DNA of 64,000 nt. It comes from Acidovorax sp. 107. GTDB taxonomy: Bacteria > Pseudomonadota > Gammaproteobacteria > Burkholderiales > Burkholderiaceae_C. Shown piece after piece: positions 51,542 through 60,380 of the stretch. The stretch's first letter is position 1. Each line of letters starts with the position of its first letter. The translations under genes were made by a program, and so were the position numbers. The notes below the pieces were generated by a model. That model did not search any database. It was given only the letters and a program-made list of their open reading frames with translations, and had not been told where the DNA came from. Location of the stretch: positions 498,501-562,500 of the forward strand of contig NZ_QBTZ01000001.1 of the NCBI RefSeq assembly GCF_003058055.1, given 5' to 3'.

Positions 51542-52522
51542 TTAATCCACCTTGGCCCCGGACGCCTTCACCACCTGCTGGTACTTGGCACGTTCGCTGG
51601 CCATGAAGCTGTCGAACTGCTGCGGCGTGGTGGCCACGGGTTCGGCCAGCAGGGCGGCAAAGCGGGTCTTGGTCTCGGGCGCATTCAGCGCCGCCACAAA
51701 GGCCTTGTTCAGCTTGTCGATGATGGGCTTGGGCGTGGCGGCAGGCGCCACCAGGCCCCACCAGGTGTCGATGGAGAAGCCCTTGAACGTGGCAGACAGG
51801 GGCGGCACGCCCGGCAGCGAGGCCGAGGCGTCGAGCGAGGTCACGGCCAGCGCCTTGAGCTTGCCCGCGCGGATATTGGGCGCAGCGGCGGCCAAGTTGT
51901 CGATGTTGAAGTCCACCTCGCCCGCCAGTAGCGCCAGCTGGGCCGGGTTGGCGCCCCGGTAGGGGATGTGCAGGGCATAAATGCCAGCGCGCTGCTTGAA
52001 CATTTCACCGGCCAGGTGGCCCGCGCTGCCGTTGCCGCCGCTGCCGTAGTTCAGCTTGGCGGGGTTGGCCTTGGCGTAGGCAATCAGGTCGGCCACGGTG
52101 TGGATCTTGAGCTGCTCGGCCTTGGCGGCGTTCATGACCAGCACGTTGGGCACGCGCACCATCTGCGTGATGCCGGCGAAGTCCTTGCCTGCGTCGTAGG
52201 GCATGCGGGCATACAGCCAGGGGTTGACCGCATGGGTGGCGGTGGCTGCGATACCAATCGTCAGACCGTCGGGTGCTGCCTTGGCAATGGCGTCGGCGCC
52301 AATGTTGCCGCCTGCGCCGCCCTTGTTGTCGATGATGACCGTGCCCAGCGAATCGCGCACGCGCTCGGCCAGCGCGCGGGCCGTCACATCGATGGGGCCG
52401 CCAGGTGCATACGGCACGATCAGGCGGATGGGCTGGCCGGCATCCTGCGCCGAAGCGATGGAGGGAGAAAACACCGTTGCGGCGGCAACGGCACTGGCGA
52501 GGAGGATGTTTCTGCGGTTCAT
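51542..52522 (-). CDS. Tripartite tricarboxylate transporter (Bug/TctC) substrate-binding protein
   Basis: 326 residues from the ATG at 52522 (MNRRNILL); an ATG three codons earlier is also open. A signal peptide ends near IASAQDA (about residue 26). Bug signatures are 'PIRLIVPYAPGGPIDVTARALAERV', 'VIIDNKGGAGGNIGADAIAKAAPDGLTIG' and 'NYGSGGNGSAGHLAGEMFK'. It binds a carboxylate in the periplasm. No TctA/TctB membrane genes are adjacent. The two-component genes upstream and on the same strand suggest that it may act as a sensor input, as shown for Bordetella BctC. Confidence 0.95.
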   Translation of the reverse strand: MNRRNILLASAVAAATVFSPSIASAQDAGQPIRLIVPYAPGGPIDVTARALAERVRDSLGTVIIDNKGGAGGNIGADAIAKAAPDGLTIGIAATATHAVNPWLYARMPYDAGKDFAGITQMVRVPNVLVMNAAKAEQLKIHTVADLIAYAKANPAKLNYGSGGNGSAGHLAGEMFKQRAGIYALHIPYRGANPAQLALLAGEVDFNIDNLAAAAPNIRAGKLKALAVTSLDASASLPGVPPLSATFKGFSIDTWWGLVAPAATPKPIIDKLNKAFVAALNAPETKTRFAALLAEPVATTPQQFDSFMASERAKYQQVVKASGAKVD

Positions 52523-52594
52523 GGGTGCCATTGTGCAAAAAATTCGTAAGAAAGCTTATGAAGCCCTGAGGCGGTGATGGTCAGGCGGCGACGT

Positions 52595-53281
52595 TCATGC
52601 GGAACGGGGTGCGCCGAGCGTCACACCCAGGTCTTCTACCAGCATGCCCAGTTCGTGCGACGAGCGGATGTCGAGCTTCAGGAAGATGGCGGACCGGTGC
52701 GTGTCCACGGTGCGCGGGTCGATGGGGCGCTCCGGGTCTCGCTGGGCCAATGCGCGGGCCACTTCTTTGCTGCTGAGGCCCGTGCCCAGCAGTTGGGCCA
52801 CCTCTTGCTGGCGTGGGCTCAGGGCGCTCCAGCGCTCCCGCAGCAAGTGCTGCCGCTGCGCCTGCTGTGCCTGCGCCTTCGACAGCGTCGAGGCTTTCTC
52901 GACAGCGGCCAGCAAGGTGGCTTCGTTGCACGGCTTTTCGAGCCAGTCCACCGCGCCCTGCTTGACTGCCGCGACGGCGGAGGACAGTTCGCCATGGGCC
53001 GACAGGAAAACGGTCTTGAGCGCGCTGTGGCGCTGGCCGAGTTCGTGGAACACCTGCAGCCCGCTCAGGCCCTCCATGCGCAGGTCCAGCAGCACGCAAC
53101 CGGACTGGTCCAGGGCGGCTTGAGCCAGAAAGGCCTCACCGCCCTTAAAGGAGCGCACCGTGTATCCGCGTGCCAGCAGCAGGGTCGCCAGCGATTGGCG
53201 CACGCCTTCGTCGTCGTCCACGATGTAGACCACGGTGTCATCGGGCGACTCGGCGGCGGTGGGGAGGGTGTCGTAGGTCAT
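52595..53281 (-). CDS. FixJ/NarL-type response regulator
   Basis: 228 residues. The receiver has the acidic pocket (VDDDEGVRQS), the phosphoacceptor Asp66 (CVLLDLRMEG) and Lys near residue 116 (WLEKPC). The C-terminal LuxR-type helix-turn-helix reads 'LSPRQQEVAQLLGTGLSSKEVARAL...DPRTVDTHRSAIFLKL'. The ATG overlaps the stop of the sensor kinase gene (ATGA), so the two are coupled. It likely controls transport genes; the Bug gene starts 72 bp downstream. Confidence 0.95.
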   Translation of the reverse strand: MTYDTLPTAAESPDDTVVYIVDDDEGVRQSLATLLLARGYTVRSFKGGEAFLAQAALDQSGCVLLDLRMEGLSGLQVFHELGQRHSALKTVFLSAHGELSSAVAAVKQGAVDWLEKPCNEATLLAAVEKASTLSKAQAQQAQRQHLLRERWSALSPRQQEVAQLLGTGLSSKEVARALAQRDPERPIDPRTVDTHRSAIFLKLDIRSSHELGMLVEDLGVTLGAPRSA

Positions 53282-55479
53282 GGTGCGGCGGCATTCTCAG
53301 GGGCGTTGGCGAGCGGCAGGCGGATCTCGAAGACTGCGCCGCCGCCCTCGCGGTTGTGGGCCTGCAGCTGGCCACCCATGCTCTCAATGATGGATCGGCA
53401 GATGTTGAGGCCCAGGCCCAGTCCGTCGGAGCGTGTGGTGAAGAATGGTTCGAACAGGCGCTCTGCGATGCCGGGCGGCAGGCCCGGGCCCCGGTCGAGC
53501 ACCTGCACCAGCGCGTGGCCGTGGTCTGCTGCCAGGCGCAGCCGCAGTTCGTGCCCTTCGGGCGGGGGCTGGTGCGTCTGCATAGCCTGCAGGGCGTTCA
53601 GGCCCAGGTTGATCACCACCTGTTCGAGCAGCACGCGGTCGGCGCTCACCTTCAATGGGGTATCGGCCTGATCGACGCGCACAGGAATCCCCTGCCGGCG
53701 CGCTTCGGCGCGCAGCAGCAGCTCCAATGACTGCTCCACGATGGCCGACAGGTCGCAGGGCTCGCGGCTCTCGGGGTGCTGGCGCACCCAGCGGCGGATG
53801 CGGCCCACGATGTCGGCGGCACGCAGCGCCTGGGCCGACAAGGCCTCCAGGCTGTCGTTCAGAGGTCCCGTCTTGCCCTGCGCGGCCAGCGCACGTGCAG
53901 CCGCTGCGTAGTTGACCAGGGCGGCGAGCGGCTGGTTCAGTTCGTGCGCCAGCGTGGAGGCCATCTCGCCCACCGTGATGACGCGCTGCACCCGCTGCAG
54001 CTGGGTCTCGCGCTGCTGCTGCTGTTCCTCGGCCCGCTTTTGCGCGGTGATGTTGACCACCGAACTCATCCAGCCGATGTGCTGCCCGCTGCCGTCGATA
54101 AGGCGCGTGGTGTAGAACATGGTGTACACGTCCGAACCATCGCGGTGCCTCAGGCGGTTTTCCCGCCCCTGGGGAAACGCGTTGCCAGCCAGCACGGTGT
54201 CGCTGTCGTTCCAGTGGCGGTCCAGCTCGTCAGGGTGCCAGTAGGGATAGGGCGGCCGTTGGCCGATGAGTTCATCGGCCCGGTAGCCCACCATGTCGCA
54301 CATGGCGGCGTTGACGTAGACGATGCGGCCTTCCAAGTCGCGGGCACGCATGCCCACCAGCAGCGAGTCTTCCATCGACTGGCGAAACGCCTGGGCTTGC
54401 TGTAGCGCGTGGGTGCGCTCCTGCACGCGCTGCTCCAGTTCGATGCGGGCCAGGCGTGTCTCTGCCAGCCGCCGCTCGCGCAGTTGCCAGTAGAGCGCGC
54501 CCAGCACCAGCAGACCCGAGGCCAGTGTGGCCAGCGCCCAGGCCTGCTGCCGTGCCAATGCCACCACGCGGCTGTCGGCGGTAACGGTGAGGGTCCAGCC
54601 CAGATCGGGCAGCTTCTCCTCAAAGGCCAGATACCGCTTGCCGCCCGGGCCGTCCAGGCGCAGTTCGGCCCCGGGCGAGTCGTCCTGGGGGCGCAGGGTC
54701 CAGGGCACGGCGCGCGGGGTCCAGCCCGTGCCGTACTGTTCGTTGTGCTGCAGCTGCTGTACCAGCGGTGTGGGCAAGGGGCGGCTGGTGCGGTAGAGCC
54801 AGTCGGGCACGGAGCCCAGAAACACAATGCCCTGCTCGTCCTTCACGAACACCGGGTCACGCAGCTGGGCCCAGGGGTCTGAGATGGGCTCCATGCGCAC
54901 CTTGACCGCCACCACGCCGATCACACGGCCCGCCTCGACCACCGGGGCGGAGACAAACAGGCCGGGCTCGCCCGTGGTTTTGCCCACGCCATAAAAGCGG
55001 CCCGTCTGGCCCGCGAGGGCGTCGCGAAAGTACGGGCGGTTGCCGTAGTTCTGGTGGACAAAGCTGTTGGGGGTGTCCCAGTTGCTGGACGCGAGCGTGA
55101 GGCCCTGCGGGTCCATCACGTACAGCATGTCAGAGCCCGCATGCTGGTTCACCGCCTGCAGGTAGGCGTTGGCAGCGTCGCGCACAGCCTGCGATGCAGG
55201 TTGGCGCAGCAGTTGCCGCACCAGCGGGTGCTGCGCGGCCGTGAAGGGCAGATAGTTGTAGCGCGTGGCCACGCCGCGCAGCGCCAGGGCTTGCACCTCG
55301 CCAAGGCGGCGCAGGTTGTCCCACTGGGCATCGCGTTCGCTCTGTTCAGCCCATTCACCCGCACCCCACACCAGCAGCGCCGCCAGGCACAGCAGCGTGG
55401 CAATGAAGCCCGCGCGCCGCGCCTGGGGCCAGCGCTGCGGCGCGCCCTGCGGGGTGGGCTGGGCGGGCGCTGGGCGCAC
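53278..55479 (-). CDS. dCACHE/PAS sensor histidine kinase (DctB/FixL-like)
   Basis: 733 residues from a GTG at 55479. TM1 at about residues 24-44, a periplasmic double-CACHE domain (about 50-300) with 'NYGNRPYFRDALAGQTGRFYGVGKTTGEPGLFVSAPV', TM2 near 305-325, then a coiled coil, a PAS domain (about 355-480), the phosphoacceptor in LAHELNQPLAALVNYA (His512) and the ATPase part 'VVINLGLNALQAM', 'DRGPGLP' and 'GLGLGLNICRSI'. The DctB-type CACHE senses C4-dicarboxylates or similar acids. Paired with a FixJ-type regulator rather than an NtrC-type one. Confidence 0.94.
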   Translation of the reverse strand: MRPAPAQPTPQGAPQRWPQARRAGFIATLLCLAALLVWGAGEWAEQSERDAQWDNLRRLGEVQALALRGVATRYNYLPFTAAQHPLVRQLLRQPASQAVRDAANAYLQAVNQHAGSDMLYVMDPQGLTLASSNWDTPNSFVHQNYGNRPYFRDALAGQTGRFYGVGKTTGEPGLFVSAPVVEAGRVIGVVAVKVRMEPISDPWAQLRDPVFVKDEQGIVFLGSVPDWLYRTSRPLPTPLVQQLQHNEQYGTGWTPRAVPWTLRPQDDSPGAELRLDGPGGKRYLAFEEKLPDLGWTLTVTADSRVVALARQQAWALATLASGLLVLGALYWQLRERRLAETRLARIELEQRVQERTHALQQAQAFRQSMEDSLLVGMRARDLEGRIVYVNAAMCDMVGYRADELIGQRPPYPYWHPDELDRHWNDSDTVLAGNAFPQGRENRLRHRDGSDVYTMFYTTRLIDGSGQHIGWMSSVVNITAQKRAEEQQQQRETQLQRVQRVITVGEMASTLAHELNQPLAALVNYAAAARALAAQGKTGPLNDSLEALSAQALRAADIVGRIRRWVRQHPESREPCDLSAIVEQSLELLLRAEARRQGIPVRVDQADTPLKVSADRVLLEQVVINLGLNALQAMQTHQPPPEGHELRLRLAADHGHALVQVLDRGPGLPPGIAERLFEPFFTTRSDGLGLGLNICRSIIESMGGQLQAHNREGGGAVFEIRLPLANAPENAAAP

Positions 55480-55515
55480 GGTCAGTGGGGTGGCTCGTGT
55501 CGTGGATGTGCCGGG

Positions 55516-56568
55516 TCAGCCGCCGTGCTTGTCGGCTTCTGACGTGAACGCGTCGGCAAAGAATTCCTCGGGCGGCAGGCCGCGTTGAGCGCTGTAGGCA
55601 GCGCGGGCGGATTCGACCACGATGGGCGCACCGCAGGCATAGACTTGGTGGCCCGAAAGATCCGCAAAGTCGTCCAGCACCGCCTGGTGCACGAAGCCGG
55701 TACGGCCGGTCCAGCCGTCTTCGGGCAGGGCGTTGGAAATGACCGGCACATAACGCAGCCATGGCAGCTCCGCCACGCGGGCCTTGGCCCAGTCGTCCAG
55801 GTACAGGTCGTCGGGGCGGCGGCCTCCCCAGTACAGCACGGTGGGGCGGGTCATGCCCTTGAACTGCAGGTGCTCAATCAGCGCCTTGATGGGGGCAAAG
55901 CCGGTGCCGGATGCCAGCAGCACGATGGGCTTGTCCGAATCTTCGCGCAGGAAAAAGCTGCCGAACGGGCCTTCGACGCGCAGGATTTCCTTTTCTTTCA
56001 TCGCGCCGAACACGTGGTCTGTGAACTTGCCGCCCGCCATGTGCCGGATGTGCAGCTCCACGCCCGGCGTCTCGGCCTGGGTGTGCGGTGCGTTGGCCAT
56101 CGAGTAGGCACGGCGGGCACCGTCGCGCAGGATGAATTCAATGTACTGGCCCGCGTGGTAGCGGAAGCTGTCTGCTGCAGGCAACTGCAAGCGCACCTGC
56201 ATCACGTCGTGCGACTTCTTTTCGAGCGACGCCACGCGCACCGGCATCTTCTTGACGGGGTAGGCGCTTTCGTCGGTGACCTGGCGGGATTCAAGCACCA
56301 CATCGGACAGCGGCTGGGCGCAGCAGGTGAGCACCAGGCCTGCCGCTTCTTCATCGGCCGTGAGGGCCTTGGACTGGTGGGCGCCGTGCTGGACGGTCCC
56401 GCTGATTTTTTTGCATTTGCACGAGCCACAGGCGCCGTCCTTGCAGCCATAGGGCAGGCCCACGCCGCTGCGGATGGCTGCGGCCAGGATGGCTTCGCCC
56501 GCATTGGCACTGAAAGCGCGGCCGCTGGGCTGCACGGTGATCTGGAAAACGGACTCAGCGCTGGTCAT
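55516..56568 (-). CDS. 2Fe-2S ferredoxin / FAD-NAD(P)H oxidoreductase (AscD/DdhD-like)
   Basis: 350 residues from the ATG at 56568; an in-frame TTG at 56601 would add 11 residues. The N-terminal plant-type 2Fe-2S domain has Cys42, Cys47, Cys50 (GCKDGACGSC) and Cys82 (LTCCAQ). The FAD part has 'RRAYSMANAP', and the NAD part 'LLASGTGFAPIKALIEHL' and 'YACGAP'. This fold is shared by CDP-6-deoxy-hexulose-3-dehydrase reductase, phenol and toluene monooxygenase reductases and vanillate demethylase reductases. Electron acceptor unknown; no oxygenase is adjacent. Divergent from the epimerase gene. Confidence 0.92.
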   Translation of the reverse strand: MTSAESVFQITVQPSGRAFSANAGEAILAAAIRSGVGLPYGCKDGACGSCKCKKISGTVQHGAHQSKALTADEEAAGLVLTCCAQPLSDVVLESRQVTDESAYPVKKMPVRVASLEKKSHDVMQVRLQLPAADSFRYHAGQYIEFILRDGARRAYSMANAPHTQAETPGVELHIRHMAGGKFTDHVFGAMKEKEILRVEGPFGSFFLREDSDKPIVLLASGTGFAPIKALIEHLQFKGMTRPTVLYWGGRRPDDLYLDDWAKARVAELPWLRYVPVISNALPEDGWTGRTGFVHQAVLDDFADLSGHQVYACGAPIVVESARAAYSAQRGLPPEEFFADAFTSEADKHGG

Positions 56569-56616
56569 GGAGTGGGTATCCTCGGGGGCTCTAGTAGTCA
56601 ACGGACGGCCCCGATT

Positions 56617-57561
56617 TTGCCTTCAAACCAAAACCCCCTTGGCGCCCTGCCGGCCCGCTTTCGCCGCGAACGTCTGCTCATCGTCGGCTGTGGTGATGTA
56701 GGTCAACGGGTGCTGCGCAATGTGCAGACCGGCCCCGGGGCCGGGCGCATGCAGGTGCTGGCACTGACCTCCAGTGCCGGGCGGGTGGCGGAGCTTCGGG
56801 CACAAGGGGCCCGGCCTCTGGTGGGCAATCTGGACGATGCGGCCACGCTGCGCAGGCTGTCTGGTCTGGCCACGCGGGTGCTGCATCTGGCGCCCCCGCC
56901 CGGGGAAGGCGCGGGAGGGGATGCCTGGTGGCGCGACCCGCGCACCGTGGCGTTGACCCGCGCACTGCGGCTGCGCAGCCTGCCAGCGTCATTGGCCTAT
57001 GCGTCCACCAGTGGAGTGTATGGCGACTGCCAGGGTGCCCTGGTGGCTGAGACGCGCTCCGTGGCCCCCGGTACGCCGCGTGCCCAGCGCCGTGTGAATG
57101 CCGAGCGGGCTGTGCGCCACCTGGGCCGTGCCGGCGTGCGGGCCTCCGTGCTGCGCATTCCGGGCATCTACGCGCCCGACCGAGAGGGGGGCACCCCGGA
57201 GGCGCGCTTGCGCCGGGGCACTCCGGTACTGGTGACCGAAGACGATGTGTTCACCAACCACATCCATGCCGACGACCTGGCGCGGGCGTGCATGGCCGCG
57301 GTATGGAAAGGGCGCCCGCAGCGCGCCTACAACGTGAGTGACTCCACGCAGATGAAGATGGGGGACTACTTCGACCTGGCGGCCGACCTGTACGGCCTGC
57401 CGCGCCCGCCGCGTGTGCCGCGCAGCACGGCGCAGGAGCAGCTGTCGCTGATGCTGCTGAGCTTCATGAGCGAATCACGCCGGCTGGACAATCAGCGCAT
57501 GCTGCGCGAGCTGGGGCTGCGGTTGCGTTATCCCAGTGTGGCCGAAGGTTTGCGGGCCTGA
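56617..57561 (+). CDS. NAD-dependent epimerase/dehydratase family protein
   Basis: 314 residues from a TTG at 56617, the best in-frame start after the divergent promoter; no ATG exists before the fold. A short-chain Rossmann protein: 'RLLIVGCGDVGQRVL' near residues 20-34, 'LAYASTSGVYGDCQGALVAE' (Ser-Thr-Tyr region), then 'FTNHIHADDLARACMAAVWKG' and 'AYNVSDSTQMKMGDYF'. It resembles the YeeZ-type atypical SDRs. The cofactor motif is GCGDVG rather than GxxGxxG. Substrate unknown. Confidence 0.88.
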   Translation: MPSNQNPLGALPARFRRERLLIVGCGDVGQRVLRNVQTGPGAGRMQVLALTSSAGRVAELRAQGARPLVGNLDDAATLRRLSGLATRVLHLAPPPGEGAGGDAWWRDPRTVALTRALRLRSLPASLAYASTSGVYGDCQGALVAETRSVAPGTPRAQRRVNAERAVRHLGRAGVRASVLRIPGIYAPDREGGTPEARLRRGTPVLVTEDDVFTNHIHADDLARACMAAVWKGRPQRAYNVSDSTQMKMGDYFDLAADLYGLPRPPRVPRSTAQEQLSLMLLSFMSESRRLDNQRMLRELGLRLRYPSVAEGLRA

Positions 57562-57615
57562 GAAGCCGCGCAAGAACTTCGAACTTTTCTCATGCTGCCG
57601 GCAACGGGCGCCAGA

Positions 57616-58278
57616 TCAGCGGGGGTAGCTGTTGCCTTGGGCGTCGTAGCAGCGAAACACGTTGCACTGCGTGAATTTTTTGGGGGCAGGGGTAGGCGCC
57701 GGTGGCTGCACCGGCGTGGGCCGCACGGGGTAGTACGGAGGGGGCACGACCACCACGGGCGCCGTGGTGTTTGACCGGGGACGGGATTTCTCCACCTCCG
57801 CATAGCCCTGGGGGCCCAGACAGTCCAGATCGACCTGGCGCTGTGCTGCCTCCACCCGCAGGTTTTGCTCGTAGCCTCCGCCCGTAGCGCTGCTCAGCAC
57901 CACGTCCAGGTTCCGCCGTGAGCGGGCGCATTCTGGAGAGCGCGCATAGTCGGTGGCTTTGGCCGGGGCCGTGTGGTCCCGCGGTGCGTTGCGCCGTGAT
58001 TCGGTCTCTGCGGCAGTTGCCTCGGCCTGCAGGCGCTGCTGTTTGCGGGCCAGTGCTTCGGCGGCTTCTTCGCGTTCCTGCTGGATCTCCTGCGGGGTTT
58101 TACGGGCCTCCACCTCGCGCTCAGCGGCGCCGCTGGCGCACTTGCCGTCGGTATAGGTGACCTTGCCTGTGGCGGCGTCGGTGCAGCGTATCACTTGCGC
58201 CTGGGCTCCCCAGGGAGCCAGGGCACCCAGGAAGACCACGCACAGACCAGCGATGAGGGAGTGTTTACGTGGCTTCAT
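57616..58278 (-). CDS. DUF4124-domain secreted protein
   Basis: 220 residues. A signal peptide ends near GAQAQ (about residue 28). The DUF4124 domain follows: 'QVIRCTDAATGKVTYTDGKCAS', with two cysteines. A long Glu/Arg/Ala coiled coil spans residues about 52-95 and a Pro-rich stretch (PVVVVPPPYYPVRPTPV) precedes a Cys pair (QCNVFRCYDAQGNSY) at the C-terminus. The family is periplasmic and common in Beta- and Gammaproteobacteria; function unknown. Followed leftward by no clear partner. Confidence 0.85.
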   Translation of the reverse strand: MKPRKHSLIAGLCVVFLGALAPWGAQAQVIRCTDAATGKVTYTDGKCASGAAEREVEARKTPQEIQQEREEAAEALARKQQRLQAEATAAETESRRNAPRDHTAPAKATDYARSPECARSRRNLDVVLSSATGGGYEQNLRVEAAQRQVDLDCLGPQGYAEVEKSRPRSNTTAPVVVVPPPYYPVRPTPVQPPAPTPAPKKFTQCNVFRCYDAQGNSYPR

Positions 58279-58323
58279 GGTGACGAGGAGGTGGTGGGGG
58301 GCAGCGGGTTCAACGCCAGGCCA

Positions 58324-58869
58324 TCAAGGTTTTTCCTGGCTGTTGGACTGTTGGCGCGAGCGCCAATCGTATGGGCTCGGGGTGTAGCTGTCGGGCGCCA
58401 GCCGGCCGGGGCGGTTCTCGCGGTTGCGGCGGTCTTCGGCAGCGCGGCGGTCACGTTCGGCCTGTTCGCGGCGGGCTTGGTCTTGCTCGCGGGCGCGGCG
58501 GTCGGCTTCGCGGGCTTGCTGATCGCGGCGGTCGCGTTCGCGGGCGGCCCGGTCACGCTCTGCGCGGTCGCGTTCACGCTCTCTTTCGCGCCAGTCATTG
58601 CGGTTGCGGTCGTTGTCCCAGCGGTTGTCGTCGCGGTCACGTCCACCGTAATAGACGGCGGGCGGCGGGGCCGAATAGATCACGCCGGGCGCACGGTACA
58701 CGGGCGGTGCCTGGTACGCCGGCTGTGGGGCTCCGTAGATGTAGCCTGGCTGCTCGTACACAGGGTAACGAGGAGTGTCGTAGTACGGGTCGCCCGGCAC
58801 GGTGGCACACCCTGTCACCAGGGCTCCCAGGACGGTGGCGGAAAGGATGCGGGTGATGGTGTAGGTCAT
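58324..58869 (-). CDS. Lipoprotein with a highly charged Arg/Asp/Glu tail
   Basis: 181 residues. Lipoprotein signal ending in ALVTGC (about Cys21), then a Tyr/Pro-rich stretch (YVPxx and PPVYRAPGVIY), and a low-complexity Arg/Asp/Glu/Gln segment of about 90 residues ('RDRDDNRW', 'RERERERDRAERDRAARERDR'). The tail looks like a single long, charged helix. No enzymatic motif. It may be an envelope-anchored spacer or nucleic-acid/peptidoglycan-binding element; that is speculation. Confidence 0.75.
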   Translation of the reverse strand: MTYTITRILSATVLGALVTGCATVPGDPYYDTPRYPVYEQPGYIYGAPQPAYQAPPVYRAPGVIYSAPPPAVYYGGRDRDDNRWDNDRNRNDWRERERERDRAERDRAARERDRRDQQAREADRRAREQDQARREQAERDRRAAEDRRNRENRPGRLAPDSYTPSPYDWRSRQQSNSQEKP

Positions 58870-59208
58870 GGTGATCAGACTCCGGCCGACTGGGCGCGTT
58901 CCGCCTTGTCCGTAAAGCCCTTGAAAAGCGCTCCGGTGGAGCGTTACAAATTTCGGAGGGCTGGCACAGGGGTACCAACCACTTTAGCGCGCGGGCGTGC
59001 CATTTGGTTGACTTTGCGCCGGTGCAGGTGCCGCTTGCCGCCGTAACAACCCGTGTCAGCCGGAGTGGATGTGACGTGAATACATCAAAAACGATAGCAG
59101 TCAAGCCATGTGCTGATGGCGCTATCTGCTGTTTGGGTCCGAAAATTCTGCCAGGCCCGTGCACCGCGTCGGGGCGCGCAGGGCCCCTCGGGTTGGCCGC
59201 GCGCAGGT
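58870..59208. other. Intergenic region with a repeat copy
   Basis: 339 bp upstream of the lipoprotein gene and downstream of cheV. It has a small hairpin CGCTCC-GGT-GGAGCG (58929-58943) and the repeat copy at 59083. No ORF looks genuine. Confidence 0.5.
59083..59148. repeat. Short interspersed repeat, copy 8
   Basis: ATCAAAAACGATAGCAGTCAAG...GATGGCGCTATCTGCTGTTTGG...GAAAATT: a copy with complementary GATAGC/GCTATC ends, about 60 bp downstream of the cheV stop. Confidence 0.65.
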
Positions 59209-60168
59209 TTACTTGGGCAGGACGTTGCGGATCGTTTCGGCCAGGTCTTCCGCCACAAACTTGGCCACATAGCCGTCTGCCCCCACGCTGCGCACATGGT
59301 CTTCGTTGGCCGAGCCCGACAGCGACGAGTGGATGACCACAGGCAACCCATGAAAGCGGGCGTCCTGCTTGATGTTGCGTGTCAGCGTGAATCCGTCCAT
59401 CTCGGGCATTTCCAGGTCGGTCAGCACCATGGCCACGCGGTCGAGCACGGTCTTGCCTTCGGCCGCCGCACTCCTGGCGATTGCGTTGAGCCGGTCCCAG
59501 GCCTCCTTGCCGGACTTCACCATTTCATACGGGGCATTGAGCACCTTGAGCTCTTGTTCGATCAGCGAGCGGGCCACGAACGAATCGTCGGCCGCCAGGA
59601 TGATGCAGCCGGGCTTGAGCTTGAGTTTCGCGCCCACCTTCTCCTCGGTGACCTCCTGGCCGTCCGAGGGCGAGATCATCTGCAGGATGGCTTCCACGTC
59701 CAGCACCTGGGCAAGGCGGGACTCATCGGTATTACCGTCCAGGCGGGCAATGCTGGTCACCAGCTTGCCCGCGGCGCCGCTGGTCTCGGCCGACAGCACC
59801 TGCTTCCAGTCCAGTCGCACGATGTCTTCCACCGACTCGACCGCAAACGCCTGGGTGGTGCGCGCGTACTCGGTCACCAGCATGATGTTGAGGCCCGTCT
59901 GGGGCTTGCAGCCCACGATGGAGGGCAGGTCCAGCACCGGGATCACCTGCCCGCGCAGGTTGACCACGCCCAGCGAATGGGCTGTGGTGCCCGCGATCGG
60001 CGTGATGCTCGGCATGGCCACGATCTCGCGGATCTTGAACACATTGATGCCAAACAGCTCCGATTTGCCCAGCGCGCTATCGGTGCCCAAGCGAAATAGC
60101 AGCAGTTCGAACTTGTTGGTGCTGGTGAGGTTGGTCCGCTCGTCGATGTCCTGCTGGATGGCTGTCAT
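59209..60168 (-). CDS. cheV: Chemotaxis protein CheV (CheW-receiver fusion)
   Basis: 319 residues from the ATG at 60168, which has GAAGGA six bases upstream. The N-terminal CheW domain (residues about 15-165) has 'FGINVFKIREIVAMPSITPIAG' and 'VVNLRGQVIPVLDLPSIV'. The C-terminal receiver has 'CIILAADDSFVARSLIEQELK', the phosphoacceptor in LTDLEMPEMDG and a following lysine region (VAKFVAEDL). CheV couples receptors to CheA and tunes signalling through its receiver. No other chemotaxis gene is in the window, so it is a detached chemotaxis gene. Confidence 0.95.
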   Translation of the reverse strand: MTAIQQDIDERTNLTSTNKFELLLFRLGTDSALGKSELFGINVFKIREIVAMPSITPIAGTTAHSLGVVNLRGQVIPVLDLPSIVGCKPQTGLNIMLVTEYARTTQAFAVESVEDIVRLDWKQVLSAETSGAAGKLVTSIARLDGNTDESRLAQVLDVEAILQMISPSDGQEVTEEKVGAKLKLKPGCIILAADDSFVARSLIEQELKVLNAPYEMVKSGKEAWDRLNAIARSAAAEGKTVLDRVAMVLTDLEMPEMDGFTLTRNIKQDARFHGLPVVIHSSLSGSANEDHVRSVGADGYVAKFVAEDLAETIRNVLPK

Positions 60169-60380
60169 GTTGGGTCCTTCGCGCGGTAGGTAATGGAGAT
60201 ACGCGCCTTTACAAATTCTAGGACCCAAACGCCGTGTGCAGTGGGCTAAATCTTCAGGCAATACCCGAATATTGCACTGCAGCAAGTTGGCGTGGCTGCG
60301 CCGTTGCGGTGCGCCGTGCCAGGCTCCCTCCCGTGCGGGCGTCAAAAAGACTGCACACGGGTGCTGGCAGGCCTCGGTTA

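Noticed and set aside
55585..56616. Upstream in-frame extension of the epimerase
   Set aside because: Runs antisense through the ferredoxin-reductase gene; similarity to the family begins near residue 18 of the 56617 start.
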